From: an uncultured Clostridia bacterium | GTDB taxonomy: Bacteria; Bacillota; Clostridia; UBA1381 | Direction of reading: 5' to 3' | Assembly (NCBI GenBank): GCA_947591315.1 | Contig: CANQDD010000014.1 | Coordinates: forward strand, 1-64,000 | DNA length: 64,000 nt | Shown here: positions 51,297-58,987 of the stretch, in pieces | Layout: the number at the start of each line of letters is the position of its first letter | Position numbering within the stretch: position 1 is the stretch's first letter | The notes under the pieces: generated by a model | The model's database searches: none | The model's input: only the letters and a program-made list of their open reading frames with translations | Told to the model about the DNA's origin: nothing | Translations under genes and position numbers: made by a program

Positions 51297-51388
51297 AGAG
51301 AAAAGGCAAAGCCTCCAACGGTTATGCCTCATTTAGAAACTATCTTAGATAGCCCGAACTTGGCAGAGTGGGGGCTATCTTACTTTTT
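51297..51388 (+). ncRNA. Putative antisense antitoxin RNA of a type I toxin-antitoxin system
   Basis: A transcript of about 90 nt is predicted from a perfect promoter (start near 51297) to a terminator hairpin GATAGCCC/GGGCTATC (51348-51355 with 51372-51379) and T-run (51384-51388). It has a small hairpin AGGC-aaa-GCCT near its 5' end. It is fully antisense to the 3' part of the toxin message, including its last five codons. This tail-to-tail overlap is the arrangement of TxpA/RatA- and BsrG/SR4-type loci. The only plus-strand frame here (from 51324) lacks a ribosome site, so I treat the RNA as noncoding. Confidence 0.6.
51348..51388. terminator. Terminator shared by toxin and antitoxin transcripts
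   Basis: An 8-bp GATAGCCC/GGGCTATC stem with a 16-nt loop. On the plus strand it is followed by TTACTTTTT. On the minus strand it begins at the toxin stop codon and could stop or protect that message. Confidence 0.7.
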
Positions 51389-51449
51389 GCGTAAGTGTCA
51401 GCAAAAATACAATAGTTAAAATCAAAATTCTTATTATGTACTTTCGCAC
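51375..51449 (-). CDS. Small hydrophobic peptide, putative type I toxin
   Basis: This 24-codon frame encodes MRKYIIRILILTIVFLLTLT followed by QKVR: a basic start, one membrane-spanning hydrophobic stretch of about 15 residues and a basic end. This is the usual make-up of type I toxins, which insert in the membrane. The start is GTG 51449, with a perfect AAGGAGG (complement of 51458-51464) 8 nt upstream. An upstream in-frame GTG overlaps that site. Its own promoter lies about 110 nt upstream, giving a long structured leader, also typical. I do not recognise the exact peptide family. It directly adjoins a HigBA-like module. Confidence 0.6.
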   Translation of the reverse strand: MRKYIIRILILTIVFLLTLTQKVR

Positions 51450-51558
51450 AACAACCACCTCCTTCCTCGACTTAGCGTTTCGGAAGTTTTCGGTGGCATA
51501 ACCGCCCGGTGTTTTACACCGTTTTCAGCCTTACCTTTTCCTGCCGGATTGCTCCGAC
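51450..51558 (-). promoter_or_regulatory. Long structured 5' leader of the putative toxin message
   Basis: About 110 nt lie between the predicted transcript start and the toxin GTG. Visible hairpins are GGTGT-aaa-ACACC-like, CGGTGGCATAACCGCC-like (on the complementary reading) and a TTGCTCCGACAA-type arm near the 5' end. Type I toxin messages often keep the ribosome site folded until processed. A riboswitch cannot be excluded. Confidence 0.4.
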
Positions 51559-51564
51559 AAGGAT

Positions 51565-51593
51565 ATTATACATTATTTAACTGCTTTTTGCAA
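51565..51593 (-). promoter_or_regulatory. Promoter of the putative toxin message
   Basis: On the minus strand TTGCAA (51588-51593) and TATAAT (51565-51570) are 17 bp apart. Confidence 0.75.
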
Positions 51594-51619
51594 GCTTTTT
51601 GAAAATCTGCCTAAAAAGT

Positions 51620-51645
51620 AAAAAGAGCAACATACGCGTTGCTCT
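51620..51645 (-). terminator. Terminator of the HigBA-like operon
   Basis: Read on the minus strand, AGAGCAAC-gcgtat-GTTGCTCT is followed by TTTTACTTTTT. Confidence 0.85.
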
Positions 51646-51662
51646 CAAATCATCTTGATATT

Positions 51663-51950
51663 TTACTTTTTTGCATCGATCGGAACGATTGAAATTGTGT
51701 AGCCCAACGGATTTAATACTTTGAATAAGGTATCGATTTGCGGCGTTGTTTTCATACTTTCAAGCCTTGCGATTGCGGGCTGCTTTACTCCGCTGATTTC
51801 GGCAAGCTCACGCTGCGATAAACCTTTTTGTTCACGGGCTTCGACCATTTTCCCGATAAGTTCGATTTCAAAGTTTATTTTTTCTCTCTCGGCAGGTGAC
51901 ACCCGTTCTTCATCATTCATATACTCGGAAAATGTTTTTACCTGTTTCAT
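51663..51950 (-). CDS. HigA-like XRE-family antitoxin
   Basis: This 95-residue protein has an XRE helix-turn-helix in the centre, LSQRELAEISGVKQPAIARLE at about residues 44-64, preceded by a helical N-terminus and followed by TTPQIDTLFKVLNPLGYTISIV, typical of antitoxins with RelE-type partners. It would bind the toxin and repress the operon. The gene overlaps the toxin gene by 4 bp and is promoter-distal, the toxin-first order of HigBA systems. The operon ends in a strong terminator. Confidence 0.88.
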   Translation of the reverse strand: MKQVKTFSEYMNDEERVSPAEREKINFEIELIGKMVEAREQKGLSQRELAEISGVKQPAIARLESMKTTPQIDTLFKVLNPLGYTISIVPIDAKK

Positions 51951-52315
51951 ATTTTATCATTCCTTTCCAAAAAATCCTTGAGATTATTTTTTGCCTTTTC
52001 AATTTCTTTCGGAGGTGTCTTTTGCGACTTCTTTATAAAATGATGTAAAAGAACAAATTTATTATCTTTCCAATAAAAGAAAAATATCCTGTTTCCCAAC
52101 GGACGCAGTTCCCATAATTCATTTTCGATGTGTTTCACATAGGGCTTTCCTATTCTTGTTCCGTAGCGTGCGAGAGCTCCGATGTAGGCAAGGATTTTCT
52201 CTCTGTTTATTCTGTCCGTTTTACTTGTTTTTGATTTTGCTTTCAACTCATCAAGGAAATCAACGATTTCTGACTTCCCGTTCTTGTCATAGTAAAACTC
52301 TACCTCATACAACAC
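51947..52315 (-). CDS. HigB/RelE-type (Gp49) mRNA-interferase toxin
   Basis: A 122-residue toxin of the phage-Gp49/HigB branch of the RelE superfamily. Features are YEVEFYYDKNGKSEIVDFLD at the start, ENELWELRPLGNRIFFFYWK in the core (Arg residues that contact mRNA) and FVLLHHFIKKSQKTPPKEIE near the end. Such toxins cut ribosome-bound mRNA. The frame is open to 52345, but this lies within the promoter and operator; the GTG at 52315 follows AAGG. The antitoxin gene starts within its stop codon region. Confidence 0.88.
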   Translation of the reverse strand: MLYEVEFYYDKNGKSEIVDFLDELKAKSKTSKTDRINREKILAYIGALARYGTRIGKPYVKHIENELWELRPLGNRIFFFYWKDNKFVLLHHFIKKSQKTPPKEIEKAKNNLKDFLERNDKI

Positions 52316-52335
52316 GCACACCTTCTTTCTATTAT

Positions 52336-52364
52336 ATGATAACATATTTGTTATCGCGCGTCAA
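52336..52364 (-). promoter_or_regulatory. Promoter with operator of the HigBA-like operon
   Basis: On the minus strand TTGACG (52359-52364) and TATCAT (52336-52341) are 17 bp apart. GATAACA-tatt-TGTTATC (52338-52355), a perfect 7-4-7 palindrome, overlaps the -10 box and spacer. It is a likely antitoxin-binding site for autorepression. Confidence 0.72.
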
Positions 52365-52386
52365 TATATTTAATAAATTTTTTTAC

Positions 52387-52570
52387 AGGCGGTCATTGGC
52401 CGCCCGCCGCGCTGCATTGGGAACGGGCGAACACGGTTCGCCCCTACGGAAGGCTCCCCTTGTCAAAGGGGGCTGTCAGCGGAGCTGACTGGGGGATTCC
52501 TTCTCAATTTTTACAATGAATCCCTCCACCGCCTACGGCGGTCCCCCTCCCTTTGACAAGGGAGGCTCAC
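52387..52570. repeat. Composite repeat: two A units and a C unit
   Basis: An A variant GGCGGTCATTGGCCGCC (52387-52408), an A hairpin GGGCGAACACGGTTCGCCC (52424-52447) and a full C unit (52450-52570). C has hairpin arms CTCCCCTTGTCAAAGGGGG, GTCAGCGGAGCTGAC, ACCGCCTACGGCGGT and CCTCCCTTTGACAAGGGAGG. The same A-A-C order recurs at 56158-56346. Confidence 0.88.
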
Positions 52571-52621
52571 ACCGCTAAATCCCAATTTGCCCCGTATCCC
52601 CGAAAAAACATGAAAAGGGTA

Positions 52622-52650
52622 TTGATATTACAGGGAAAATCAGGTATAAT
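52622..52650 (+). promoter_or_regulatory. Promoter of gltX
   Basis: TTGATA (52622-52627) and TATAAT (52645-52650) with 17-bp spacing, 44 bp before the ATG. Confidence 0.78.
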
Positions 52651-52694
52651 ATAAGGGAGTATATATAGATTACGAAAATGAAAGGAAAAGATAC

Positions 52695-54353
52695 ATGGAC
52701 AGTTTTAAACAGATGGCGGAGCTTTTATTCGCGCACATCGACAAAACGCCGGACGACTACGAGGCGCTCTACCCGCCGCGCAATCTTGAAGAAGGCGCGG
52801 TCGTGACGCGTTTCGCGCCGAGCCCCACGGGCTTTCTGCACTTCGGCGGCTTGTTCGCGGCGTTCACGGAAAAGACGGCGGCAAAAACGACAAACGGCAT
52901 TTTCTACCTGCGCATCGAGGACACCGACAAAAAGCGCGAGGTCGAAAACGGCGTTAGCCTTATCGTAAAGGGACTTAACGATTTCGGCATAGAGATAGAC
53001 GAGGGCATGATGTCGGAGACCGAGGAAAAGGGCGCGTACGGACCGTATATGCAGTCGAGGCGCACGCCGATATATCAGGCGTACGTAAAATCGCTTGTCG
53101 AGCAGGGACTCGCGTACCCGTGCTTCATGTCCGAGGACGAGCTTAATGAGATACGCGCCGAACAGGAGAGTAAGAAGGTTCTTCCCGGCGTTTACGGAGA
53201 GTACGCGAAGTACCGCGACATAACAGTCGAGGAAGCGAAAAAGCGTATCGACGCCGGCGAGGAATACGTCGTGCGTCTCAAATCCCCCGGCAAAGAAGGC
53301 GGACGCGTAAAATTCAAGGACGTAATAAAGGGCGAAATAGAGATGCCCGAAAACATTCTCGACGTGGTACTGCTCAAAAAGGACGGAACGCCTACATACC
53401 ACTTCGCGCACGCCGTAGACGACCACCTTATGCGCACGACGCACGTAATACGCGGCGACGAATGGATTTCGTCCGTGCCGATACATCTGCAGCTTTTCAG
53501 ACTGCTCGGCTTCAAACCGCCGAAATACGCGCACATTTCCCCGATCATGAAGGAGGAAAACGGCGGCAAGAGAAAGCTGTCGAAGCGCAAGGATCCCGAA
53601 GCGGCTGTAAGCTACTACAGCGAGGCGGGCTACCCCAAGGGCGCGATATGGGAGTACCTCATGACGCTTGCCAACTCCACCTACGAGGACTGGCGGCTCG
53701 CGAACAAGGACGCGGATATAGACGACTTTAAATTCTCACTGTCGAAAATGAGCAAGGCGGGCGCGCTGTTCGACATTGTAAAGCTCACCGACGTGAGCAA
53801 GAATTATATAAGCACCCTGAACGCCGAGGAGGTCTACGAGCTTGTGACCGAATGGGCGCAGGATAATAACGAGAAGCTCTACAATCTGCTCTCGGACGAC
53901 GAGGAGTACGCGAAAGCGATTTTCGCGATAGAGCGCGGCAACGCGAAACCGCGTAAGGACATAGGCGCGTGGTCGGACGTTGAGGACTACATTTCCTACT
54001 TCTACGACGAGCTTTGGACACGTGAGCGCGACTTTGCCGACAACCTCTCAAAAGAGGACATGATAGAGATAATCGAAACGTATAAGGACGTTTACGACGA
54101 AAACGCGTCCGCGGAGGAATGGTTCCCCGCGCTGCGCGAAATGGCAGTCAATTTAGGCTACGCGAAAGCGCCGAAGGAATATAAGAAAAACCCCGACGCG
54201 TACAAAGGACACGTCGGCGACGTCGCGGGCGTAATACGCGCCGCCGTGACGGGCAGACGCAACACGCCCGACCTGTACGAGATAATGCAGGTACTCGGCG
54301 CGGAGGAAGTAAACAAACGCTTTGACGAGGCGGCGGACATATTAAGGCAATAG
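52695..54353 (+). CDS. gltX: Glutamate--tRNA ligase
   Basis: A 552-residue class I synthetase. The HIGH-equivalent lies in [20 protein letters not shown] at about residues 38-57 and the KMSKS-equivalent in [16 protein letters not shown] near residue 297. The helical anticodon-binding domain occupies the C-terminal half. An N-terminal extension of about 35 residues precedes the catalytic fold. It charges tRNA-Glu. It is followed by glnS 23 bp downstream and probably cotranscribed. AAAGGAAAAG upstream serves as ribosome site. Confidence 0.93.
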   Translation: MDSFKQMAELLFAHIDKTPDDYEALYPPRNLEEGAVVTRFAPSPTGFLHFGGLFAAFTEKTAAKTTNGIFYLRIEDTDKKREVENGVSLIVKGLNDFGIEIDEGMMSETEEKGAYGPYMQSRRTPIYQAYVKSLVEQGLAYPCFMSEDELNEIRAEQESKKVLPGVYGEYAKYRDITVEEAKKRIDAGEEYVVRLKSPGKEGGRVKFKDVIKGEIEMPENILDVVLLKKDGTPTYHFAHAVDDHLMRTTHVIRGDEWISSVPIHLQLFRLLGFKPPKYAHISPIMKEENGGKRKLSKRKDPEAAVSYYSEAGYPKGAIWEYLMTLANSTYEDWRLANKDADIDDFKFSLSKMSKAGALFDIVKLTDVSKNYISTLNAEEVYELVTEWAQDNNEKLYNLLSDDEEYAKAIFAIERGNAKPRKDIGAWSDVEDYISYFYDELWTRERDFADNLSKEDMIEIIETYKDVYDENASAEEWFPALREMAVNLGYAKAPKEYKKNPDAYKGHVGDVAGVIRAAVTGRRNTPDLYEIMQVLGAEEVNKRFDEAADILRQ

Positions 54354-54376
54354 CCGTCGGAAAGGAGCTTACAATT

Positions 54377-56044
54377 TTGGAAGAGGTAATCAGCAAAAAT
54401 TTTATTCGCGAGGCGATAGACAGCGACTTAAAGGAAGGACGCTTCGACCATGTTCAGACGCGTTTTCCGCCCGAGCCGAACGGCTATCTCCACATCGGAC
54501 ACGCCAAGGCGATAAGCATCGACTTCGGCATGGCTGAACGCTACGGCGGCACGTGCAACCTGCGTTTTGACGACACGAACCCCACGAAAGAGGACGTCGA
54601 GTACGTTGACGCGATAATGGAGGATATAAAGTGGCTCGGCTTCAAATGGGACAAGGTACTTTACGCGTCCGACTATTTCGACGACATTTACGCCGCGGCG
54701 ATAGACCTCATAAAAAAGGGCAAGGCGTACGTGTGTGACCTGTCGCCCGACGAGATACGCGAGTACCGCGGCACTCTCACAACACCCGGCAAAAACAGCC
54801 CGTACCGCGATCGCTCGGTCGAGGAAAATCTCGACCTGTTCGAGCGCATGACGAAGGGTGAATTTGCGGACGGCGCAAAGGTGCTGCGCGCCAAAATCGA
54901 CATGGCTTCGCCGAACCTCAATATGCGCGACCCAATCATATACAGAATTTTGAGAGCGCACCACCACAGAACGGGAGACAAGTGGATAGTGTACCCGATG
55001 TACGACTTCGCGCACCCCATATCCGACACGGTCGAGGGCGTGACGCATTCGCTCTGCTCGCTCGAATTTGAGGATCACCGTCCGCTTTACGACTGGGTTC
55101 TGCGCGAGGTCGGCTACAAAGCGCCGTCGCGCCAGATAGAGTTTGCGCGTATGAATTTAAACTACACGCTGACGAGCAAACGCCGCTGCCTGAAGCTTGT
55201 GAACGACAAGATTGTCACCGGCTGGGACGATCCGAGAATGTCAACGCTCTGCGGTATGCGCCGACGCGGTTACACGCCGGAGGCGATACGCGATTTCTGC
55301 GAGCGTATCGGCGTGGCGAAGGCAAACAGCGTGATTGACTTCGCGCTGCTTGAAGCGTGCGTGAGAGAGGACTTAAACAAACGCGCACCCCGCGCAATGG
55401 CGGTGTTAAAACCGATAAAACTGATAATAGACAACTACCCCGAAGGCAAAACGGAGCAGATAGAGGTTGAGGTAAACCCCGAAAACCCCGAACTGGGCAA
55501 GCGGCTCGTATCATTCTCGCGTGAGCTTTACATCGAGGCGGACGACTTCATGGAGGACGCGCCGAAAAAGTATTTCCGCCTTTCACCGGGCAGGGAGGTA
55601 CGTCTAAAAGGCGCGTACTACGTAACGTGCATCGGCTGCGACAAGGACGAAAACGGCAATGTCACCGCCGTTCACTGCACCTACGACCCCGCAACGCGCG
55701 GCGGCGACTCGCCCGACGGACGCAAGGTAAAGGGCACAATTCATTTCGTAAGCGCCGCCCACGCGCGCGACGCTAAGGTAAGGCTTTACGACAGACTGTT
55801 TAACGTCGAGAACCCGTCCGACGAGAGCGGCGTCAGGGACTTTACCGAGAATTTGAACAGTGACTCAATGATAGTCATAGACGACGCGAAGATTGAGGAC
55901 ACGCTCACGGACTTAAAGGCGGGCGACACGTTCCAGTTCCTGCGTCTCGGCTACTTCTGCGTAGACCCCGACAGCACAGCCGATACCCCCGTATTTAACC
56001 GCACCGTCGCACTGAAGGATAGCTGGAAGAAGATAAATAAATGA
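54377..56044 (+). CDS. glnS: Glutamine--tRNA ligase
   Basis: A 555-residue GlnRS of bacterial type. The HIGH motif lies in [20 protein letters not shown] near residues 32-51 and the KMSKS-equivalent in [14 protein letters not shown] near residue 263. The C-terminal part has the double beta-barrel anticodon domain ([18 protein letters not shown]). The start is TTG 54377, with AAGGAG 10 nt upstream; no ATG is available. Having both GltX and GlnS suggests direct charging of tRNA-Gln, although GatCAB elsewhere cannot be excluded. Confidence 0.93.
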   Translation: MEEVISKNFIREAIDSDLKEGRFDHVQTRFPPEPNGYLHIGHAKAISIDFGMAERYGGTCNLRFDDTNPTKEDVEYVDAIMEDIKWLGFKWDKVLYASDYFDDIYAAAIDLIKKGKAYVCDLSPDEIREYRGTLTTPGKNSPYRDRSVEENLDLFERMTKGEFADGAKVLRAKIDMASPNLNMRDPIIYRILRAHHHRTGDKWIVYPMYDFAHPISDTVEGVTHSLCSLEFEDHRPLYDWVLREVGYKAPSRQIEFARMNLNYTLTSKRRCLKLVNDKIVTGWDDPRMSTLCGMRRRGYTPEAIRDFCERIGVAKANSVIDFALLEACVREDLNKRAPRAMAVLKPIKLIIDNYPEGKTEQIEVEVNPENPELGKRLVSFSRELYIEADDFMEDAPKKYFRLSPGREVRLKGAYYVTCIGCDKDENGNVTAVHCTYDPATRGGDSPDGRKVKGTIHFVSAAHARDAKVRLYDRLFNVENPSDESGVRDFTENLNSDSMIVIDDAKIEDTLTDLKAGDTFQFLRLGYFCVDPDSTADTPVFNRTVALKDSWKKINK

Positions 56045-56074
56045 TGTGATAAATTATGATTTATCGGTGAAATG

Positions 56075-56346
56075 CGGGACGTCGAGGGCGCCGTCCCCTA
56101 CACCCGTTATTTGTAAATACTGCGCCGTAGGGGCTGGCGCCCTCGACAGCCCGTTCCCGTAGGGGCGAACCGTGTTCGCCCGCCGCGATACATTGTAAAC
56201 GGGCGAACACGGTTCGCCCCTACGGTGAGGTCCCCTTGTTAAAGGGGGCTGTCAGCGAAGCTGACTGGGGGATTCCTTTTCAATTTTTACAATGAATCCC
56301 TCCACCGCCCTCGGCGGTCCCCCTCCCTTTAACAAGGGAGGCTCAC
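56075..56346. repeat. Repeat tract after glnS (B, two A, C units)
   Basis: An intact B unit (56075-56155) is followed by A hairpins in opposite orientation (56158-56182 and 56199-56224) and a full C unit (56227-56346). The A-A-C part closely matches 52387-52570. The tract lies between glnS and the aminotransferase gene, which has no clear promoter of its own. Confidence 0.9.
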
Positions 56347-56391
56347 ACGCCCCTAAATCACAACTTAACCAAAAAAAGGAGAGAACCCACA

Positions 56392-57585
56392 ATGGAATAC
56401 AAAACATACATGGCAGACCGTGTAAAAACAATGAAAGGCAGCGCGATCCGCGAAATGTTCAAGCGCATGGCAGACCCCGAGATAATCTCGCTCGCCGGCG
56501 GCAACCCCGCGTCGGAGCTTTTTCCGGGCGACGAGCTTTCAAAGATCGCGGGCAAAATACTTATGACTAACCCGACGCTCGCGCTGCAGTACGGCACGAC
56601 CGACGGCTACCCGAAAATGCGCGACTGCGCCCGTCAGCGCGCCGAGAAGGTCAACTCTGTCGGCGAGAACGACGCGATTCTCATAATGACCGGCGCGAAC
56701 CAAGGCATCGACCTCACCGCCAAGGCGCTTCTCAACAAAGGCGACAAGGTGATAGTCGAAAGCCCGAGCTTTATCGGCAGTTTAAATGCGTTCCGCACAT
56801 ACGAGTGCGAACTCGTCGGCGTAACGGTCGAGGACGACGGCATGAGCATGGAGGGACTGGAGGACGCGCTCAAAAATAACGACGGCGTGAAATTCATCTA
56901 CACTATCCCGACGTTCCAGAACCCGACCGGCGCGACGATGTCGCTCGAAAAGAGAAAGAAAATGCTCGAGCTCGCGTCGAAATACGACGTGCTTATCTTA
57001 GAGGACAACCCCTATGGCGATCTGCGCTTCTCCGGCGAGGACGTGCCGACGATAAAGTCGATGGACACAGAAGGCAGAGTCGTTTACGCCGGCTCGTTCT
57101 CAAAGATTTTGTCGCCGGGCATGAGACTGGGCTACATAGTCGCCCCGTCGGAGCTTGCCGAGAAGATTGAGATGCTCAAACAGGTCAACGACGTTCACAC
57201 GCCGATGCTCACACAGCTTATGTGCGTGGAGTTTATGAAGAAGTACGACATTGACAGCTACATCGCGAAAAACCGCGAACTTTACGGCAAAAAGTGCGCC
57301 GCAATGGTGAGTGCGATGGAAAAGTATTTCCCGAAGGGCAAGGTAAAGTGGGTAACGCCGGAAGGCGGCATATTCCTTTGGTGCGAATGTCCGACAATCA
57401 CCGACATCACGCCTGTGGTTGACCGCTGCCTTGAAAAGAAGGTCGCGATAGTACCCGGCTCAAACTTCGCGACGGATATATTCGCGCCGTCGAATATGTT
57501 CAGACTGAACTACTCGTCCGCGACGATTGAAAATATCGAGGAGGGTATCCGCCGTTTGGGTGAGGTCTTGACGGAATTGCTGTAA
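56392..57585 (+). CDS. PLP-dependent aminotransferase (2-aminoadipate aminotransferase-like)
   Basis: This 397-residue fold-type I aminotransferase is of the LysN/MocR-catalytic type. The PLP lysine lies in YAGSFSKILSPGMRLGYIVA near residue 236. YTIPTFQNPTGATMSLEKRK and ILEDNPYGDLRF supply the Asn, Asp and Tyr that hold the cofactor, and FRLNYSSATIENIEEGI the late Arg. It likely transfers amino groups to and from branched-chain, aromatic or 2-aminoadipate substrates; the substrate cannot be fixed. An AAAGGAGAG site precedes ATG. A weak terminator follows. Confidence 0.9.
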   Translation: MEYKTYMADRVKTMKGSAIREMFKRMADPEIISLAGGNPASELFPGDELSKIAGKILMTNPTLALQYGTTDGYPKMRDCARQRAEKVNSVGENDAILIMTGANQGIDLTAKALLNKGDKVIVESPSFIGSLNAFRTYECELVGVTVEDDGMSMEGLEDALKNNDGVKFIYTIPTFQNPTGATMSLEKRKKMLELASKYDVLILEDNPYGDLRFSGEDVPTIKSMDTEGRVVYAGSFSKILSPGMRLGYIVAPSELAEKIEMLKQVNDVHTPMLTQLMCVEFMKKYDIDSYIAKNRELYGKKCAAMVSAMEKYFPKGKVKWVTPEGGIFLWCECPTITDITPVVDRCLEKKVAIVPGSNFATDIFAPSNMFRLNYSSATIENIEEGIRRLGEVLTELL

Positions 57586-57592
57586 AAAAGAA

Positions 57593-57614
57593 AAATATCT
57601 GATTGAGATATTTT
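57593..57614 (+). terminator. AT-rich terminator after the aminotransferase gene
   Basis: AAATATCT-gattg-AGATATTT followed by TCT. It is weaker than other terminators here and lies directly before the trpS promoter. Confidence 0.55.
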
Positions 57615-57617
57615 CTA

Positions 57618-57646
57618 TTGACAAATGTACAAAATTGTGGTATAAT
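57618..57646 (+). promoter_or_regulatory. Consensus promoter of trpS
   Basis: TTGACA (57618-57623) and TATAAT (57641-57646) are exactly 17 bp apart. The trpS leader is about 315 nt and consists mostly of two D repeat units. Confidence 0.88.
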
Positions 57647-57689
57647 ATAGATACAAAATCGGATAACGATACGATAAATTGTGATTTAT

Positions 57690-57925
57690 TAGCCTTCCCC
57701 TTGAGGGGAAGGGGGACCGCGAAGCGGTGGATGAGGTGTCAATCACCTCATCAGTCACTTCGTGACAGCTTCCCCTCAAGGGGAAGCCTTGCGCATAACG
57801 GCGCATTGTGTAAGCCTCCCCTTGAGGGGAGGTGGCATTGCGAAGCAATGACGGAGAGGTGGCAAAAGCCGCACAACCACCTCTCAGTCGCCTACAGCGA
57901 CAGCTCCCCTCAAGGGGAGCCTCAC
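57690..57925. repeat. Two D repeat units in the trpS leader
   Basis: D1 (57690-57789) has arms CTTCCCCTTGAGGGGAAG, ACCGCGAAGCGGT and GTCACTTCGTGAC. D2 (57812-57925) resembles the 18875 and 44732 copies, with CATTGCGAAGCAATG in place of CATCGCGAAGCGATG (a compensated pair). Both would be folded in the trpS message. Confidence 0.9.
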
Positions 57926-57969
57926 GTAGATAAATCACAATTTACCACACACCGAAAGGAAGAAAGAAC

Positions 57970-58974
57970 ATGGACGAAAAGAAAACGATATTTTCCGGCA
58001 TACAGCCGTCGGGAAATTTAACGCTCGGCAACTACCTCGGCGCGATACGCAACTGGGTAAGCCTGCAGAACGACTACAACTGCATCTACGCGATGATGGA
58101 CATGCACACGATAACGGTGCGCCAGACGCCTGCGGAGCTTAGACGCAGAACGCTCGAAGTCCTCGCGCTTTACATCGCGTGCGGCATAGATCCCGAGAAG
58201 GACGTGCTGTTTATCCAGTCGCACAATCCGGCGCACGCGGAGCTTGCGTGGGTACTGAACTGCTACACATACATGGGCGAGCTGCAGCGCATGACGCAGT
58301 TTAAGGACAAATCGGCGCGCCACGCGGAGAATATAAACGCGGGACTGTTCACGTACCCCGTGCTTATGGCTTCGGACATTCTCCTCTACCAGGCGGACTA
58401 CGTTCCCGTCGGCAAGGACCAGATGCAGCACATAGAGCTTTGCCGCGACGTTGCGCAGCGCTTCAACGCCATTTACGGCGACGTGTTCACCATTCCCGAG
58501 GGACTATTGCCGAAGGTGGGCGCGAACATAATGAGTTTGCAGAACCCGACGAAAAAAATGTCGAAATCCGACCCGAACCCGAAGGCGTACATCTCGATGA
58601 TGGACGATATGAACGTAATCGCGAAGAAAATAAAAAGCGCGGTCACGGACAGCGAGGGCGTTATCGAGTACCGCGAGGGCGACGAGACGAAGGCGGGCGT
58701 CAACAACCTTCTTTCAATCATGTCGGCTGTGACGGGACGCAAAATTGACGATATAGTAAAGGACTACGGCGGCAAGGGCTACGGCGACTTCAAGAGCGAC
58801 GTTGCCGACGCGGTCGTGGAATGCGTAAAACCGATACGCGCGGAGTACGACAAAATTATAGCGGACAAGAAATATCTTACGGATATATGCGAAAAGGGCG
58901 CGGAAACGGCTTACAAGATTGCGCGCAGGACACTCAGCAAGGTATACAAAAAAGTAGGCTTTGTGACGAGATAA
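57970..58974 (+). CDS. trpS: Tryptophan--tRNA ligase
   Basis: A 334-residue class I TrpRS. The HIGH-equivalent lies in FSGIQPSGNLTLGNYLGAIR near residues 8-27 and the KMSKS motif in PTKKMSKSDPNPKAYISMMD near residues 193-212. LYQADYVPVGKDQMQHIELC shapes the tryptophan pocket. Length is normal. GAAAGGAAG precedes ATG. No T-box motif is seen in the leader, although trpS genes of Firmicutes often have one. tagO follows 13 bp downstream. Confidence 0.95.
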   Translation: MDEKKTIFSGIQPSGNLTLGNYLGAIRNWVSLQNDYNCIYAMMDMHTITVRQTPAELRRRTLEVLALYIACGIDPEKDVLFIQSHNPAHAELAWVLNCYTYMGELQRMTQFKDKSARHAENINAGLFTYPVLMASDILLYQADYVPVGKDQMQHIELCRDVAQRFNAIYGDVFTIPEGLLPKVGANIMSLQNPTKKMSKSDPNPKAYISMMDDMNVIAKKIKSAVTDSEGVIEYREGDETKAGVNNLLSIMSAVTGRKIDDIVKDYGGKGYGDFKSDVADAVVECVKPIRAEYDKIIADKKYLTDICEKGAETAYKIARRTLSKVYKKVGFVTR

Positions 58975-58987
58975 GCGGAGGTATAAT

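Noticed and set aside
51324-51419. Plus-strand 31-codon frame within the putative antitoxin RNA
   Set aside because: There is no ribosome binding site and the frame runs past the terminator hairpin at 51348-51388.
57705-57730. T-box-like GGGGGACCGCGAAGCGGT in the trpS leader
   Set aside because: It is the second hairpin of a D repeat unit, which recurs away from tRNA synthetase genes, and no specifier stem was found.
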